A stretch of 64,000 nt of DNA from an uncultured bacterium (lineage in GTDB: Bacteria; Actinomycetota; Coriobacteriia; Coriobacteriales; Coriobacteriaceae): positions 1 through 64,000 of the forward strand of contig CAJMST010000008.1 of assembly GCA_905216145.1 (NCBI GenBank), read 5' to 3'. A program made the translations under genes and the position numbers. Every line of letters starts with the position of its first letter. The first letter of the stretch is position 1. A model generated the notes under the pieces. The model searched no databases, was not told the origin of the DNA, and saw only the letters and a list, made by a program, of their open reading frames with translations. Positions 27,308 through 35,236 of the stretch are shown piece by piece.

Positions 27308-28171
27308 ATGTTCGGGTATATCTATAAGAAAGATGCCGCTGCTATCGCGGTCATCCTGGCCTTTTGTCTGCTCGCTGGGTCGTTTTTCGATTATCAGATC
27401 TCGAGCGCGCTGTTCAATATCGGCAGCATGTACGGTCGCTTTATCGAGGCCGCCGGCGAGCTGCCGTTCGAGCTGACGGCGAGCATCGCGGGCGTTATGC
27501 TCGTGCGCGCGGTGCGTCCTGATTCCAGGGGGAGCAAATGGCTCGCCGTGCTCGGCATCCTCGTCAATGTTGGCCTGGCCGGCTACGAGATCGTCTCGTC
27601 CCTGAAGGTTGGCGGCAAACTCATCGCGGTTCAGTTGGTGCTGACATTTGTGTTGGTTATCGCCGCCAACCTTATCGTCTATCGCCTCACGCGCACGACC
27701 GAGTCCGACGAGCTCACGCGCTGGGCGTTGATGGTACTTGCCGTGTGGGTTGCCCAGGCCATCATCCTCAACGTGATCGTCAAGCCGCTGTGGTCGCGCC
27801 CGCGCATGCGCGTAATCGAGGTCACGCCGGGGCTCATTTTTCAGCCGTGGTGGGTAATCGGCAATCCCGACAAGTGGACCTATATCGCCGCCGGCGTGAT
27901 CAAGGACGGGTTCAAGTCGTTCGCGAGCGGGCACACCGCGCATGCGGCGATTGGCCTTATGCTCGCCGGGCTTCCCGCGGCAGCCTTTAAGGAAAAACCG
28001 TCGCGCCGTCGTGTGGTCTTTTGGACGGCGGCTGTGGTCGCGGCGCTCGTCGCGTTTGGCCGCATCGTGATCGGAGCGCACTTTTTGAGTGACGTGAGCT
28101 GCGGTTTTGCTCTGGTACTGGCACTTGAGTGCCTTGCCGCGCGCATTGCCTATCCCAGCGGCGTACAATAG
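27308..28171 (+). CDS. PAP2-superfamily membrane phosphatase
   Basis: A 287-residue protein with about six membrane segments. The acid-phosphatase signature is present: K-x6-RP type motif (KPLWSRPR), SGHTAH with the catalytic-loop His, and R-x5-H-x3-D (RIVIGAHFLSDV). It probably dephosphorylates a lipid phosphate, such as undecaprenyl pyrophosphate or phosphatidylglycerol phosphate, at the outer face. AAAGGAAAGT precedes the ATG. Confidence 0.85.
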   Translation: MFGYIYKKDAAAIAVILAFCLLAGSFFDYQISSALFNIGSMYGRFIEAAGELPFELTASIAGVMLVRAVRPDSRGSKWLAVLGILVNVGLAGYEIVSSLKVGGKLIAVQLVLTFVLVIAANLIVYRLTRTTESDELTRWALMVLAVWVAQAIILNVIVKPLWSRPRMRVIEVTPGLIFQPWWVIGNPDKWTYIAAGVIKDGFKSFASGHTAHAAIGLMLAGLPAAAFKEKPSRRRVVFWTAAVVAALVAFGRIVIGAHFLSDVSCGFALVLALECLAARIAYPSGVQ

Positions 28172-28216
28172 CTCCGTTTGAATCATCTGGCCGATACCCG
28201 GTAAGAGAGGATTGCC

Positions 28217-29242
28217 ATGCTCGCGTTCAACAACGATTATTCCCACGGCGCACACCCGGCGGTGCTGCAGGCGCTCGTCGATACCAACATGGAGCCGCAG
28301 CCCGGCTACGGTACCGATGCGCATACCGAGCGCGCCAAGCAACTTGTTCGCGAGGCCTGCCAGGCCCCCGATGCCGACGTGTTTTTTCTGGTGGGCGGCA
28401 CGCAGGCCAACGCGACGGTGATTGATATGCTGCTTGCGCCCTACGAGGGTGTCGTTGCTGCCGAGACTGGCCACGTCGCCTGCCACGAGGCGGGTGCCAT
28501 CGAGTTTGGCGGCCACAAGGTGCTCACCATCCCTGGCTACGAGGGCAAGATGCACGCCGAGGACCTCGAGAACTATATCCAGGTGTTCTACGAAAACGAG
28601 AGCTACGAGCACACGGTGTTCCCGGGCGCCGTGTACGTGAGCCTATCGACTGAGTACGGCACGCTGTACTCCAAGGCCGAGCTCGCGGCGATCCATGCAG
28701 TGTGCCAGAAGCGCGAGATTCCGCTGTTTGTGGACGGTGCCCGCCTGGCCTATGCGCTGGCGGCCGATGAGTGCGACATTACCCTGCCCGAGCTGGCGCA
28801 GCTGTGCGACGTGTTCTACATCGGTGGTACCAAGTGCGGCGCGCTCTGCGGCGAGGCCGTGGTGTTTTGCGGCATGCACGCTCCGGCGCATCCCATTCCG
28901 CGCATTAAGCAGCACGGCGCACTGCTTGCCAAGGGCCGCCTGACGGGCGTCCAGTTTGAGGCGCTCTTTACCGATGGCCTGTATTTTGAGATTGGTCGCC
29001 AGGCGATTGAGACCGCTCAGGCGCTGCGTCGTGTGCTGCACGAACGCGGCTACCAGTTCTTCTTGGAGACGCCCACGAATCAGCAGTTCGTGATTCTGCC
29101 CAACGAGGATATGGCCCGCATTCGCGAGCATGCCTCGATCGAGTACTGGGAAAAGTACGATGACACCCACACGGTGGTGCGTTTTTGCACCAGCTGGGCC
29201 ACGACGCAGGAGGACATCGATGCGCTGGCGGCTGTCCTGTAG
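28217..29242 (+). CDS. Low-specificity L-threonine aldolase
   Basis: A 341-residue fold-type I PLP enzyme. NDYSHGAHPAVL at the N-terminus, VDGARLAYA with the PLP-contacting Asp, and IGGTKCG with the Schiff-base Lys (around residue 204) are characteristic of bacterial threonine aldolases and beta-eliminating lyases. It cleaves threonine or allo-threonine to glycine and acetaldehyde. A strong terminator follows. Confidence 0.88.
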   Translation: MLAFNNDYSHGAHPAVLQALVDTNMEPQPGYGTDAHTERAKQLVREACQAPDADVFFLVGGTQANATVIDMLLAPYEGVVAAETGHVACHEAGAIEFGGHKVLTIPGYEGKMHAEDLENYIQVFYENESYEHTVFPGAVYVSLSTEYGTLYSKAELAAIHAVCQKREIPLFVDGARLAYALAADECDITLPELAQLCDVFYIGGTKCGALCGEAVVFCGMHAPAHPIPRIKQHGALLAKGRLTGVQFEALFTDGLYFEIGRQAIETAQALRRVLHERGYQFFLETPTNQQFVILPNEDMARIREHASIEYWEKYDDTHTVVRFCTSWATTQEDIDALAAVL

Positions 29243-29259
29243 CCTGATGTAATGACGAG

Positions 29260-29304
29260 GGGCCGCCTTGCGCCTGGGTTTGGCGCAAGGCGGTCTTTGC
29301 TTTT
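29260..29304 (+). terminator. Terminator after threonine aldolase
   Basis: CCGCCTTGCGCC (29263-29274) and GGCGCAAGGCGG (29282-29293) pair perfectly, followed by TCTTTGCTTTT. Confidence 0.85.
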
Positions 29305-29320
29305 GAGGGGGAGGGGCTGT

Positions 29321-29911
29321 ATGCCCGAGATGTCCGAGCCGACGATTCGCCTGGCGACGCCCGAAGACGCGCCGGCGTTGCTTGCCATCTATGAGCCGTA
29401 TGTGCGCCAGACGGCGATTACCTGCGAATACGAGGTGCCGAGCGTTGAGGAGTTCGCCGGGCGTATCGAGCGCACGCTCAAGCGCTATCCGTATCTGGTG
29501 ATGGAGCTGGACGGGCGTCCGGTAGGCTATGCCTATGTGAGTCCGCTTAACAGCCGCGAGGCATACGACTGGTCGGTCGAGACATCGATCTACCTGGCGC
29601 GCGACGTGCGCCACGGCGGGCTGGGCCGCAAGTTGCACGATGCACTCAAGCAATGTCTGATCGCGATGGGCATCACCAATATGTGCGCCCTCATCGCCGT
29701 GCCGCACGACAAGGACGACGAGTATCTGACGCACAACAGTCAGGATTTCCATGCCCATATGGGCTACCGCCTGGTGGGCGCCTTTGACCGCTGCGCCCAA
29801 AAATTCGGCCGCTGGTACGACATGTGCTGGATGGAGTTGGTCTTAGCCGAGCGCACGCCCAACCAACCCAAACCAACCTGGTTCCCCGACCTCCCCAAAC
29901 CTACCATTTAG
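29321..29911 (+). CDS. GNAT-family N-acetyltransferase (phosphinothricin acetyltransferase-like)
   Basis: A 196-residue GNAT protein. IRLATPEDAPALLAIYEPYV opens the fold, RHGGLGRKLHDAL is the acetyl-CoA pyrophosphate loop (motif A), and HMGYRLVG is motif B. The PAT/BAR-like subgroup acetylates small amino compounds. GGGGGAGGGG lies 4 nt before ATG 29321. The last five codons and the stop (TAG 29909-29911) fall inside a short repeat shared with 49276-49314. Convergent with the GntR gene 8 nt away. Confidence 0.85.
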   Translation: MPEMSEPTIRLATPEDAPALLAIYEPYVRQTAITCEYEVPSVEEFAGRIERTLKRYPYLVMELDGRPVGYAYVSPLNSREAYDWSVETSIYLARDVRHGGLGRKLHDALKQCLIAMGITNMCALIAVPHDKDDEYLTHNSQDFHAHMGYRLVGAFDRCAQKFGRWYDMCWMELVLAERTPNQPKPTWFPDLPKPTI

Positions 29912-29921
29912 GGACAGGTTA
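29894..29921. repeat. CAAACCTACC...GGGACAGGTT repeat (copy 1)
   Basis: CCCAAACCTACCATTTAGG followed by GACAGGTTAG. The same words occur at 49276-49314 and in altered form at 39428-39460. It contains the stop codons of both convergent genes. Confidence 0.5.
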
Positions 29922-30641
29922 GCCGATGGGCTCGGTGTATTTGGCGCGGTCGGTGCGCTGGATGCGCTTGGAGACATGGAGCGGGCGGCCGTCAGTGTCG
30001 TAGACGTAGTCGGTGATCAGGATCAGCGCCTGCCCGCGCTCAACGTTGAGCAAAAACGCCTCGTTTTGCGAGGCATAGCACACCTCAAAGGTCTTATGCC
30101 CCTGTGCCGGCGCGCGATGGAATTCTTGGCGCAGCGTGGCGTAGAGTGAACCGTTGATATCGCGATCGATGAGCGCCTCAAAGCTTGGCGGCAGATAGGT
30201 GGTCTCCAGGCACAACGGCGCATCGTCCAGATAACGCAGGCGGACAAGTTTGACGAGCTTGCTGCCCACGGCGGCATCAAAGAACTTAGCTATGCTGCCG
30301 CCCGCCTTGGTAAAGCCCGAGTCCACCGTGCGCGTGGTGGGCTTCATGCCCTGACCCTGGACCTGCGCCGTATAGCTCGAAAACACCAGGTTGTTCTCGT
30401 GGAGCGCCGGCGTGTCGGCCACAAAGGCGCCGCGCCCGCGCTCGGTTCGAACCAGACCCTCATCGACGAGCACCTTAAGAGCATGGCGCACGGTGCTGCG
30501 CGACAGCCCCGATTCGTCCATGAGTTCCATCTCGGACGGCAGCTTGTCTCCGCGTGCGTAGATGCCGGCGGCGATGCGGTCACGCAGCGTACCCGCCAAG
30601 CGCTCGTATTGGGCCAGTTTCTTCTTAGACGAAGCGTTCAT
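29919..30641 (-). CDS. GntR/UTRA regulator (deglycase 1 locus)
   Basis: A 240-residue HutC-type repressor: winged helix at residues 10-75 (KLPSEMELMDESGLSRSTVRHAL, read as two parts) and UTRA effector domain about 95-235. It is divergent from the SIS deglycase gene at 30847. Both genes are preceded by the same 17-bp box (TGTATNTAACTTGTATG), one overlapping each leader, so autoregulation plus control of the deglycase is likely, with a phosphorylated sugar-amine as inferred effector. Confidence 0.88.
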   Translation of the reverse strand: MNASSKKKLAQYERLAGTLRDRIAAGIYARGDKLPSEMELMDESGLSRSTVRHALKVLVDEGLVRTERGRGAFVADTPALHENNLVFSSYTAQVQGQGMKPTTRTVDSGFTKAGGSIAKFFDAAVGSKLVKLVRLRYLDDAPLCLETTYLPPSFEALIDRDINGSLYATLRQEFHRAPAQGHKTFEVCYASQNEAFLLNVERGQALILITDYVYDTDGRPLHVSKRIQRTDRAKYTEPIG

Positions 30642-30651
30642 GCGATCAACC

Positions 30652-30668
30652 TGTATCTAACTTGTATG
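30652..30668. promoter_or_regulatory. GntR operator box 1
   Basis: TGTATCTAACTTGTATG, 11 nt upstream of the GntR start codon on the minus strand. It matches the box at 30791-30807 at 16 of 17 positions. Confidence 0.65.
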
Positions 30669-30681
30669 TGAATCTAATTAA

Positions 30682-30697
30682 GCATGTATCCAATACA
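30682..30697. promoter_or_regulatory. Palindromic GntR half-site region
   Basis: TGTAT-CCA-ATACA palindrome, related to the flanking boxes, in the middle of the regulator-deglycase intergenic region. Confidence 0.45.
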
Positions 30698-30790
30698 ACA
30701 ACAAAACCGCTGGTAACAAATTATCAAAAACCGCATCAGCAATATTTCTATGACAAATATAGCATACAACTAGTCGACATAACCAAAACA

Positions 30791-30807
30791 TGTATGTAAC
30801 TTGTATG
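30791..30807. promoter_or_regulatory. GntR operator box 2
   Basis: TGTATGTAACTTGTATG, 39 nt upstream of the deglycase start. GCATACAA near 30762 pairs with TTGTATGC at its right end, giving a larger inverted repeat. Confidence 0.65.
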
Positions 30808-30846
30808 CCATCGAGAGCATCAAACGAGAAGAAAGGCTGATGCACG

Positions 30847-31839
30847 ATGACTACTCAGGAACAGGTTAAGGATGTCGTCTCCCAGGTTTTGGCTGACAAG
30901 GCAGACAAGGGCGGCATCAAGCGCGTCGTGTGGATTGGCGCCGGCGGATCCAACGGCGGCAACTATCCTGCCCAGTACTTTATGGAGCACGAGGCCACGC
31001 AGGTCGTGAGCTCCAGCTACACCAGCAACGAGTTCGTGCACGCCACCCCGGCCTACGTCAACGAGAACACCCTGGCCGTCGTCGTGTCCATGCGCGGCAC
31101 CAAGGAGACCATCGTCGCCGCCCAGGTCGCCAAGGACCACGGCGCCAGCACCATCGCAATCTATGTTGACGAGTCCGGCCTCACCGAGGTCTGCGACTAC
31201 AAGATCCAGTACGACAGCCTGGCCGTCGACGAGTCCTGCATGGGCCGCACCAACTCTGCCGTCGTGACCATGACCGCCATGGAGCTTACGCAGCAGACCG
31301 AGGGCTATGCCGAGTACGAGACCGCTATGGCCGCGTTCGACTTGGTCGACCCCATCTATCGCAAGGCCGTCGAGTACACCCGTCCGCTCGCTGCTAAGTG
31401 GGCCGAGCAGAACGCCGACAAGCCCTGCATCAACGTCATGGCTCAGGGTCCGCTCTTTGGTGCCGCCTACGTCTTTAGCATCTGCAACGTGCAGGAGATG
31501 CTGCAGATCGACTCCTGCACCATCAACACCTGCGACTTCTTCCACGGTCCTTTCGAGATCCTGGACAAGCGCACCTCGCTGTTCCAGCTCATCAGCGTCG
31601 GTCGCAGCCGCTGCAACGACGAGCGCGGCATCCGCTTCGTCAACCAGTACGGTGGCGAGCGCGTCTATCAGCTCGACGCCAAGGAGCTCGGCCTCAACGA
31701 CATCAAGGACAGCGTGAGCGAGTACTTCAACCACCTGATCTTTGCCCCGATCCTCAACAACGTGTACATGCGTGCACTCTCTGCAGTCACCCACAAGGAC
31801 TACATGACGCGCCGCTACATGTGGAAGCTGGACTACTAG
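30847..31839 (+). CDS. SIS-domain sugar-amine 6-phosphate deglycase 1 (FrlB/GfrE/FraB-like)
   Basis: A 330-residue double-SIS protein. SIS1 carries the phosphosugar loop GAGGSNGGN (31-39); SIS2 spans about 190-320. Glu217 and His233, 16 apart, reproduce the spacing of the catalytic Glu/His pair known in the deglycase FraB, and FHGPFE is intact. The C-terminus TRRYMWKLDY is shared with paralogue 2. The reaction expected is fructosamine 6-phosphate plus water to glucose 6-phosphate plus amine. It has no adjacent transporter and is probably supplied by the PTS at 33.5 kb or by the EamA protein. AAAGG precedes the ATG. Confidence 0.82.
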   Translation: MTTQEQVKDVVSQVLADKADKGGIKRVVWIGAGGSNGGNYPAQYFMEHEATQVVSSSYTSNEFVHATPAYVNENTLAVVVSMRGTKETIVAAQVAKDHGASTIAIYVDESGLTEVCDYKIQYDSLAVDESCMGRTNSAVVTMTAMELTQQTEGYAEYETAMAAFDLVDPIYRKAVEYTRPLAAKWAEQNADKPCINVMAQGPLFGAAYVFSICNVQEMLQIDSCTINTCDFFHGPFEILDKRTSLFQLISVGRSRCNDERGIRFVNQYGGERVYQLDAKELGLNDIKDSVSEYFNHLIFAPILNNVYMRALSAVTHKDYMTRRYMWKLDY

Positions 31840-31847
31840 GGGATATT

Positions 31848-32007
31848 GGTTCCGCCGTTCTACCGAACGGCGGACCGGCCGACGCTGCGCACCCGGCATT
31901 TGGCCAATCTGCCGTTCAATTTCAAAGGCGCGACCAGAAGGTCAGCGCCTTTTCATTTCACGGCACCTTGGCTCAAATGCGGCCCGCTCGCTGATTTATG
32001 CTCAACC
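31848..32007 (+). repeat. Modular structured element, copy B
   Basis: Starts 9 nt after the deglycase stop with hairpin GGTTCCGCCGTTC/GAACGGCGGACC, then GACGCTGC. Outer stem GCATTTG (31896-31902) pairs with CAAATGC (31974-31980); CAATCTG, CACCTTG and TTATGCTCAACC are conserved with copies A and C. The inner hairpin (31924-31952, AAAGGCGC/GCGCCTTT) replaces that of A and C. Confidence 0.8.
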
Positions 32008-32020
32008 AGCGGCGCTTTAG

Positions 32021-32096
32021 TCGTTGGGGACGTTCTTAAATGGCTAGTCATTCAGGAGCGTCCCCAACGACTAGTCATTTAAGAACGTCCCCAATG
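32021..32096. repeat. GGGGACGTTC repeat (best-preserved copy)
   Basis: GGGGACGTTCTTAAATG with CTAGT forms an inverted repeat with ACTAGTCATTTAAGAACG and TCCCC; TCGTTGGGGACG also pairs with CGTCCCCAACGA in the middle, so two alternative folds are possible. Related copies at 341, 40534 and 63065. Confidence 0.65.
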
Positions 32097-32146
32097 TCTA
32101 GGTAGAGCAGATTTTTCCGTTCGGCGATTTGTGTCTTGAAAAATGT

Positions 32147-32164
32147 ATATAACGACTATAACGT
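32147..32164. promoter_or_regulatory. Possible ACGTTATA operator at the EamA gene
   Basis: TATATAACGACTATAACG plus T holds two TATAACG words; TATAACGT is the complement of the ACGTTATA word before the PTS operon (33433) and before the GntR gene (39503). Confidence 0.45.
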
Positions 32165-32203
32165 AGTGTGAAACATATTGGAAACAATACCGAGGAGGCT
32201 GCG

Positions 32204-33286
32204 TTGAAGAAAAGCAATCTGGGCTATGTGCTGGTGCTGGTCGCCGCGCTTATGTGGGGCAGCATCGGAATCTTTGTAAACGGCATCTCGGCCATGGGCG
32301 TTTCGTCCCAGAGCATGGCTGCCTTTCGCTTGTTGGTCGGAGCGCTTATCTTGGCGCCGGTCCTGATGTTTATGGGCTGTCGTCCGGGTGAGGGGTCTAC
32401 CGTGGCTCAGGGTCCGCTGGCCCTGTTCAAGGCGAGCCCTAAAGAGCTTGTTCCCTGCGCGCTTGTCGGTATCGTCGGTTTGGCCGCCGCCAACACCTGC
32501 TATTACGAGTGCATGGGCGAAGTGGGCATGTCCACGGCCTCGGTGCTGCTCTACACCTCGCCGGTGTTTGGCGTCGTGCTCGGCCGCGTGCTTTATCGCG
32601 AGGACGTGACCCCCAACAAGCTCGTTGCCATTGTCTTTAACATCGTTGGCTGCGTGCTTGCGGTGACCAATGGCGACCTTTCCGGTTTCCATTTTTCGGT
32701 TTGGGGCGTCACGTCGGGCGTGATTGCAGGCCTTTGTGGTGCGTCGCTCGCGGTGTTTAGCCGAATAGCAACCAAGACGGTCCACCCGCTGGCTGTCACG
32801 TTTTGGGGCTTTGTTTTTGGCGGTGCGGTTATGGCGACTATCGCGGCTCCGTGGCCGGATGTCGCCGCGGCAATATCGCCACAGCTGCTGCTGCTGTTCC
32901 TTGGCTTTGGGCTCATCCCCACAGCCGTGGCTTACATCTTATATATGCAGGGTCTGTCCATGGGGCTCGAGACGTCGAAAGTTCCCGTTGTAATGTCTTT
33001 CGAGACGGTCGTCACCGTACTGGTGGGCATTGGTGTCTATGCCGAGCCCGCCGGCGCGATCAAAGTCTTGGGCATCGTGCTGGTGCTCGCGTCCATCCTG
33101 ATCATGAACACCGACTTCTCCAAGCTGCGCAACAGTGTGTTTGTCGGTCATGTCGTTGAGAGCATGACCTTTAGGCCCAACGCGTGGTGGACGGAGAAAT
33201 CGCAGGACATGGATCTGTTTAAGGAACGCACCGGCATCGCGCTGGAGCCCACCGTGCAGGAAAGCCCCTGGTACTTCGTGCGATAG
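32204..33286 (+). CDS. EamA-family drug/metabolite transporter 1
   Basis: A 360-residue protein with ten membrane segments in two EamA repeats (ALMWGSIGIFVNGI in the first, SLAVFSRIATKT between, FIGF/LIPTAVAYIL late) and an unusual hydrophilic C-terminal tail of about 55 residues (FVGHVVESMTFRPNAWW). TTG 32204 is chosen because AGGAGG lies 5 nt upstream; a GTG at 32168 would add 12 residues without such a site. It may export or import a small amine or metabolite. Its location and the shared ACGTTATA word link it to the deglycase/PTS island by inference. Confidence 0.82.
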   Translation: MKKSNLGYVLVLVAALMWGSIGIFVNGISAMGVSSQSMAAFRLLVGALILAPVLMFMGCRPGEGSTVAQGPLALFKASPKELVPCALVGIVGLAAANTCYYECMGEVGMSTASVLLYTSPVFGVVLGRVLYREDVTPNKLVAIVFNIVGCVLAVTNGDLSGFHFSVWGVTSGVIAGLCGASLAVFSRIATKTVHPLAVTFWGFVFGGAVMATIAAPWPDVAAAISPQLLLLFLGFGLIPTAVAYILYMQGLSMGLETSKVPVVMSFETVVTVLVGIGVYAEPAGAIKVLGIVLVLASILIMNTDFSKLRNSVFVGHVVESMTFRPNAWWTEKSQDMDLFKERTGIALEPTVQESPWYFVR

Positions 33287-33364
33287 GGGATGGGCGAGAC
33301 GTCTGATCGAGTGCCGACAAGACAGTGCCGACCTGTCCTGCACCAACGTTTCGAGTACGTTAAA

Positions 33365-33406
33365 CCCGCAAACGGTCGATTTTCACCCGCGAACGGTCTT
33401 TATACT
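33365..33406 (+). promoter_or_regulatory. PTS promoter with two direct activator-like repeats
   Basis: CCCGCAAACGGTC (33365) and CCCGCGAACGGTC (33386) are direct repeats exactly 21 bp apart (two helical turns), ending just before TATACT (33401-33406). No good -35 is visible at 17 bp. That layout is typical of an activated promoter, and a 21-bp direct-repeat period is also the LytTR spacing. Confidence 0.5.
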
Positions 33407-33423
33407 AATTAGCAATATCCGCA

Positions 33424-33452
33424 ACGTATAAGACGTTATAATGACCATAACG
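33424..33452. promoter_or_regulatory. ACGTTATA operator region before the PTS operon
   Basis: AACGTATAAGACGTTATAAT and CATAACG lie within 45 nt of the IIAB start. AGACGTTATA is identical to positions 39501-39510 before the GntR gene at 39553, which suggests that regulator controls this operon. Confidence 0.55.
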
Positions 33453-33468
33453 AAAAGGAGGAGGCAAG

Positions 33469-34392
33469 ATGAATCAGATCATTCTCGCATCTCATGGCGG
33501 CCTGGCCGCAGGCGCCAAAGACACGCTCGAGATGGTTCTCGGCGACGTGTCGAACGTCCACGTCGTGTCGCTTGCTCGTGATGACAAGGAGCCCATCACC
33601 AATAAGGTGGACGCCATGATCGCCACGTTCAACGCGGACGACACCGTCTATGTGCTGACCGATATGCTCGGCAGCTCGGTCAACAACAACATGGTCGAGC
33701 TTTCCAAGAACGGCACGAAGTTCACGGTTGTCAGCGGTTTCAACATCCCGCTGGCGCTCACGCTTGCTATGAGCCCCGTCCCCGTCAAGGGTGCCGAGCT
33801 CGCAGCCCTCATCAACGAGGCCCGCACCGGTCTGACCAACCCCAACGCACCGGTCGAGGCCGCCGCGGCTCCCGCCAAGAAGGCCAAGGCATCCCGTCAC
33901 AGCTCCGGTCCCGCCAAGATCGTCCTCGCACGTCTTGACTACCGTCTGCTGCACGGCCAGGTCGTCTTTACCTGGACCACCAAGGTTCAGGCCGAGCGCA
34001 TCATCGTCGTCGACAACGCTGCCGCCAACGATGACATCAAGAAGGGCGCTCTTAAGCTGGCCAAGCCCCAGGGCGTGCGCCTGAACGTCTTCACCGTCGA
34101 GCGTGCCCTCGCCAAGATGGACAAGCTCAACACCCTCGGCGAGCGCGTCATGTTCGTCTTTGGCAACACGGCCGAGATGCTGCAGTTCTGCCAGGGCTAC
34201 AAGCTCGACGCCATCAACCTGGGCGCCACCGCCAACCACGACGGTGCCGATCAGATTGGCGGCAAGGACAGCTCCGTCTTCCTCGACGCCACCCAGAAGG
34301 CCGACGTCAACCAGCTGCTCGACATGGGCATCAAGCTCTACGTCCAGCAGACCCCTACGTATCAGAGCGTCGACATCGACGCCAAGCTGTAA
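33469..34392 (+). CDS. PTS mannose/fructose/sorbose-family EIIAB, fused
   Basis: A 307-residue fusion. EIIA-Man domain 1-125 with phospho-His9 (ASHGGLA); Ala/Lys-rich linker about 128-147; EIIB domain 148-307 with phospho-His162 (RLLHGQV). It relays phosphate from HPr to the substrate bound in IICD. AAGGAGGAGG precedes the ATG. It is first in an operon with IIC, IID and a SIS deglycase, which points to sugar-amines such as fructoselysine or glucoselysine. Confidence 0.92.
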   Translation: MNQIILASHGGLAAGAKDTLEMVLGDVSNVHVVSLARDDKEPITNKVDAMIATFNADDTVYVLTDMLGSSVNNNMVELSKNGTKFTVVSGFNIPLALTLAMSPVPVKGAELAALINEARTGLTNPNAPVEAAAAPAKKAKASRHSSGPAKIVLARLDYRLLHGQVVFTWTTKVQAERIIVVDNAAANDDIKKGALKLAKPQGVRLNVFTVERALAKMDKLNTLGERVMFVFGNTAEMLQFCQGYKLDAINLGATANHDGADQIGGKDSSVFLDATQKADVNQLLDMGIKLYVQQTPTYQSVDIDAKL

Positions 34393-34428
34393 TCAACCAG
34401 GCTTTTGCCTGACTGAAAGGAGAAGGGT

Positions 34429-35223
34429 ATGAATACGTTCATCAGTGCGGTGCTCGTCGGCCTCGTCGGCGTGTTCTGCATGTGGGACTCCCGCCTGCTC
34501 GGTCGTCTTAACTTCGAGCAGCCCCTCGTTGGCGCTACGCTCGTCGGTCTGCTGCTGGGCGATGTGCCCACCGGCCTTGCCGTCGGTGCCGCCGTCGAGC
34601 TCGTGTCCATGGGCCTGGTGCAGGTCGGCGCCGCCGTTCCGCCCGATATGGTCCTGGGCGGCATCGTGGCCGCTGCCTTTGCGTGCCTGACCGATGCTTC
34701 CGCCGAGACCGCCATGACGATCGCCATCCCGGTCGCCGTCCTGGGTCAGCTCCTCGGCATCGTATTCCGTTCCATCATCGCCGCCCTCACCCATGTGGCA
34801 GATAGCGCGATCGATAACGGAAAGTTCAAGACCGCCTACCGTATGCACATCTGCGCCGGCTCCGGTCTGTACGCCATCATGTACTTCCTGCCGATCTTCC
34901 TCGCCGTCTTTGTTGGCACCGACCTGGTTCAGGCCATCGTCAACATGGTTCCCGAGTGGCTGTCCACTGGTCTTAACGTTTCGACCAAGATCATGACCGC
35001 CTACGGCTTGGCCCTGCTGCTCACCATGATGATCAAGAAGGGTATGACTCCGTTCCTGTTCATCGGTTTCCTGCTCGCCGCTTACCTCAACCTGTCCGTC
35101 ATCGCGGTCGCTCTGATCGGCGTGTGCCTGGCTGTCGTCTTCATGGGCTTCAAGTTCAATGGTTCCCATGCAGTCGCCGGTGTCGATTCCGACTACGATC
35201 CGCTCGAAGACGACGAAGACTAA
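34429..35223 (+). CDS. PTS mannose-family EIIC
   Basis: A 264-residue polytopic protein with the mannose/sorbose EIIC pattern (QPLVGATLVGLLLGD, GAAVELVSMGLVQVGAAVPPD as successive pieces), forming the transport path with IID. It lies 36 nt after IIAB with AAAGGAGAAGG upstream. The acidic tail (DYDPLEDDED) is unusual and may contact IIAB. Confidence 0.9.
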   Translation: MNTFISAVLVGLVGVFCMWDSRLLGRLNFEQPLVGATLVGLLLGDVPTGLAVGAAVELVSMGLVQVGAAVPPDMVLGGIVAAAFACLTDASAETAMTIAIPVAVLGQLLGIVFRSIIAALTHVADSAIDNGKFKTAYRMHICAGSGLYAIMYFLPIFLAVFVGTDLVQAIVNMVPEWLSTGLNVSTKIMTAYGLALLLTMMIKKGMTPFLFIGFLLAAYLNLSVIAVALIGVCLAVVFMGFKFNGSHAVAGVDSDYDPLEDDED

Positions 35224-35236
35224 GGAGGAACACACT

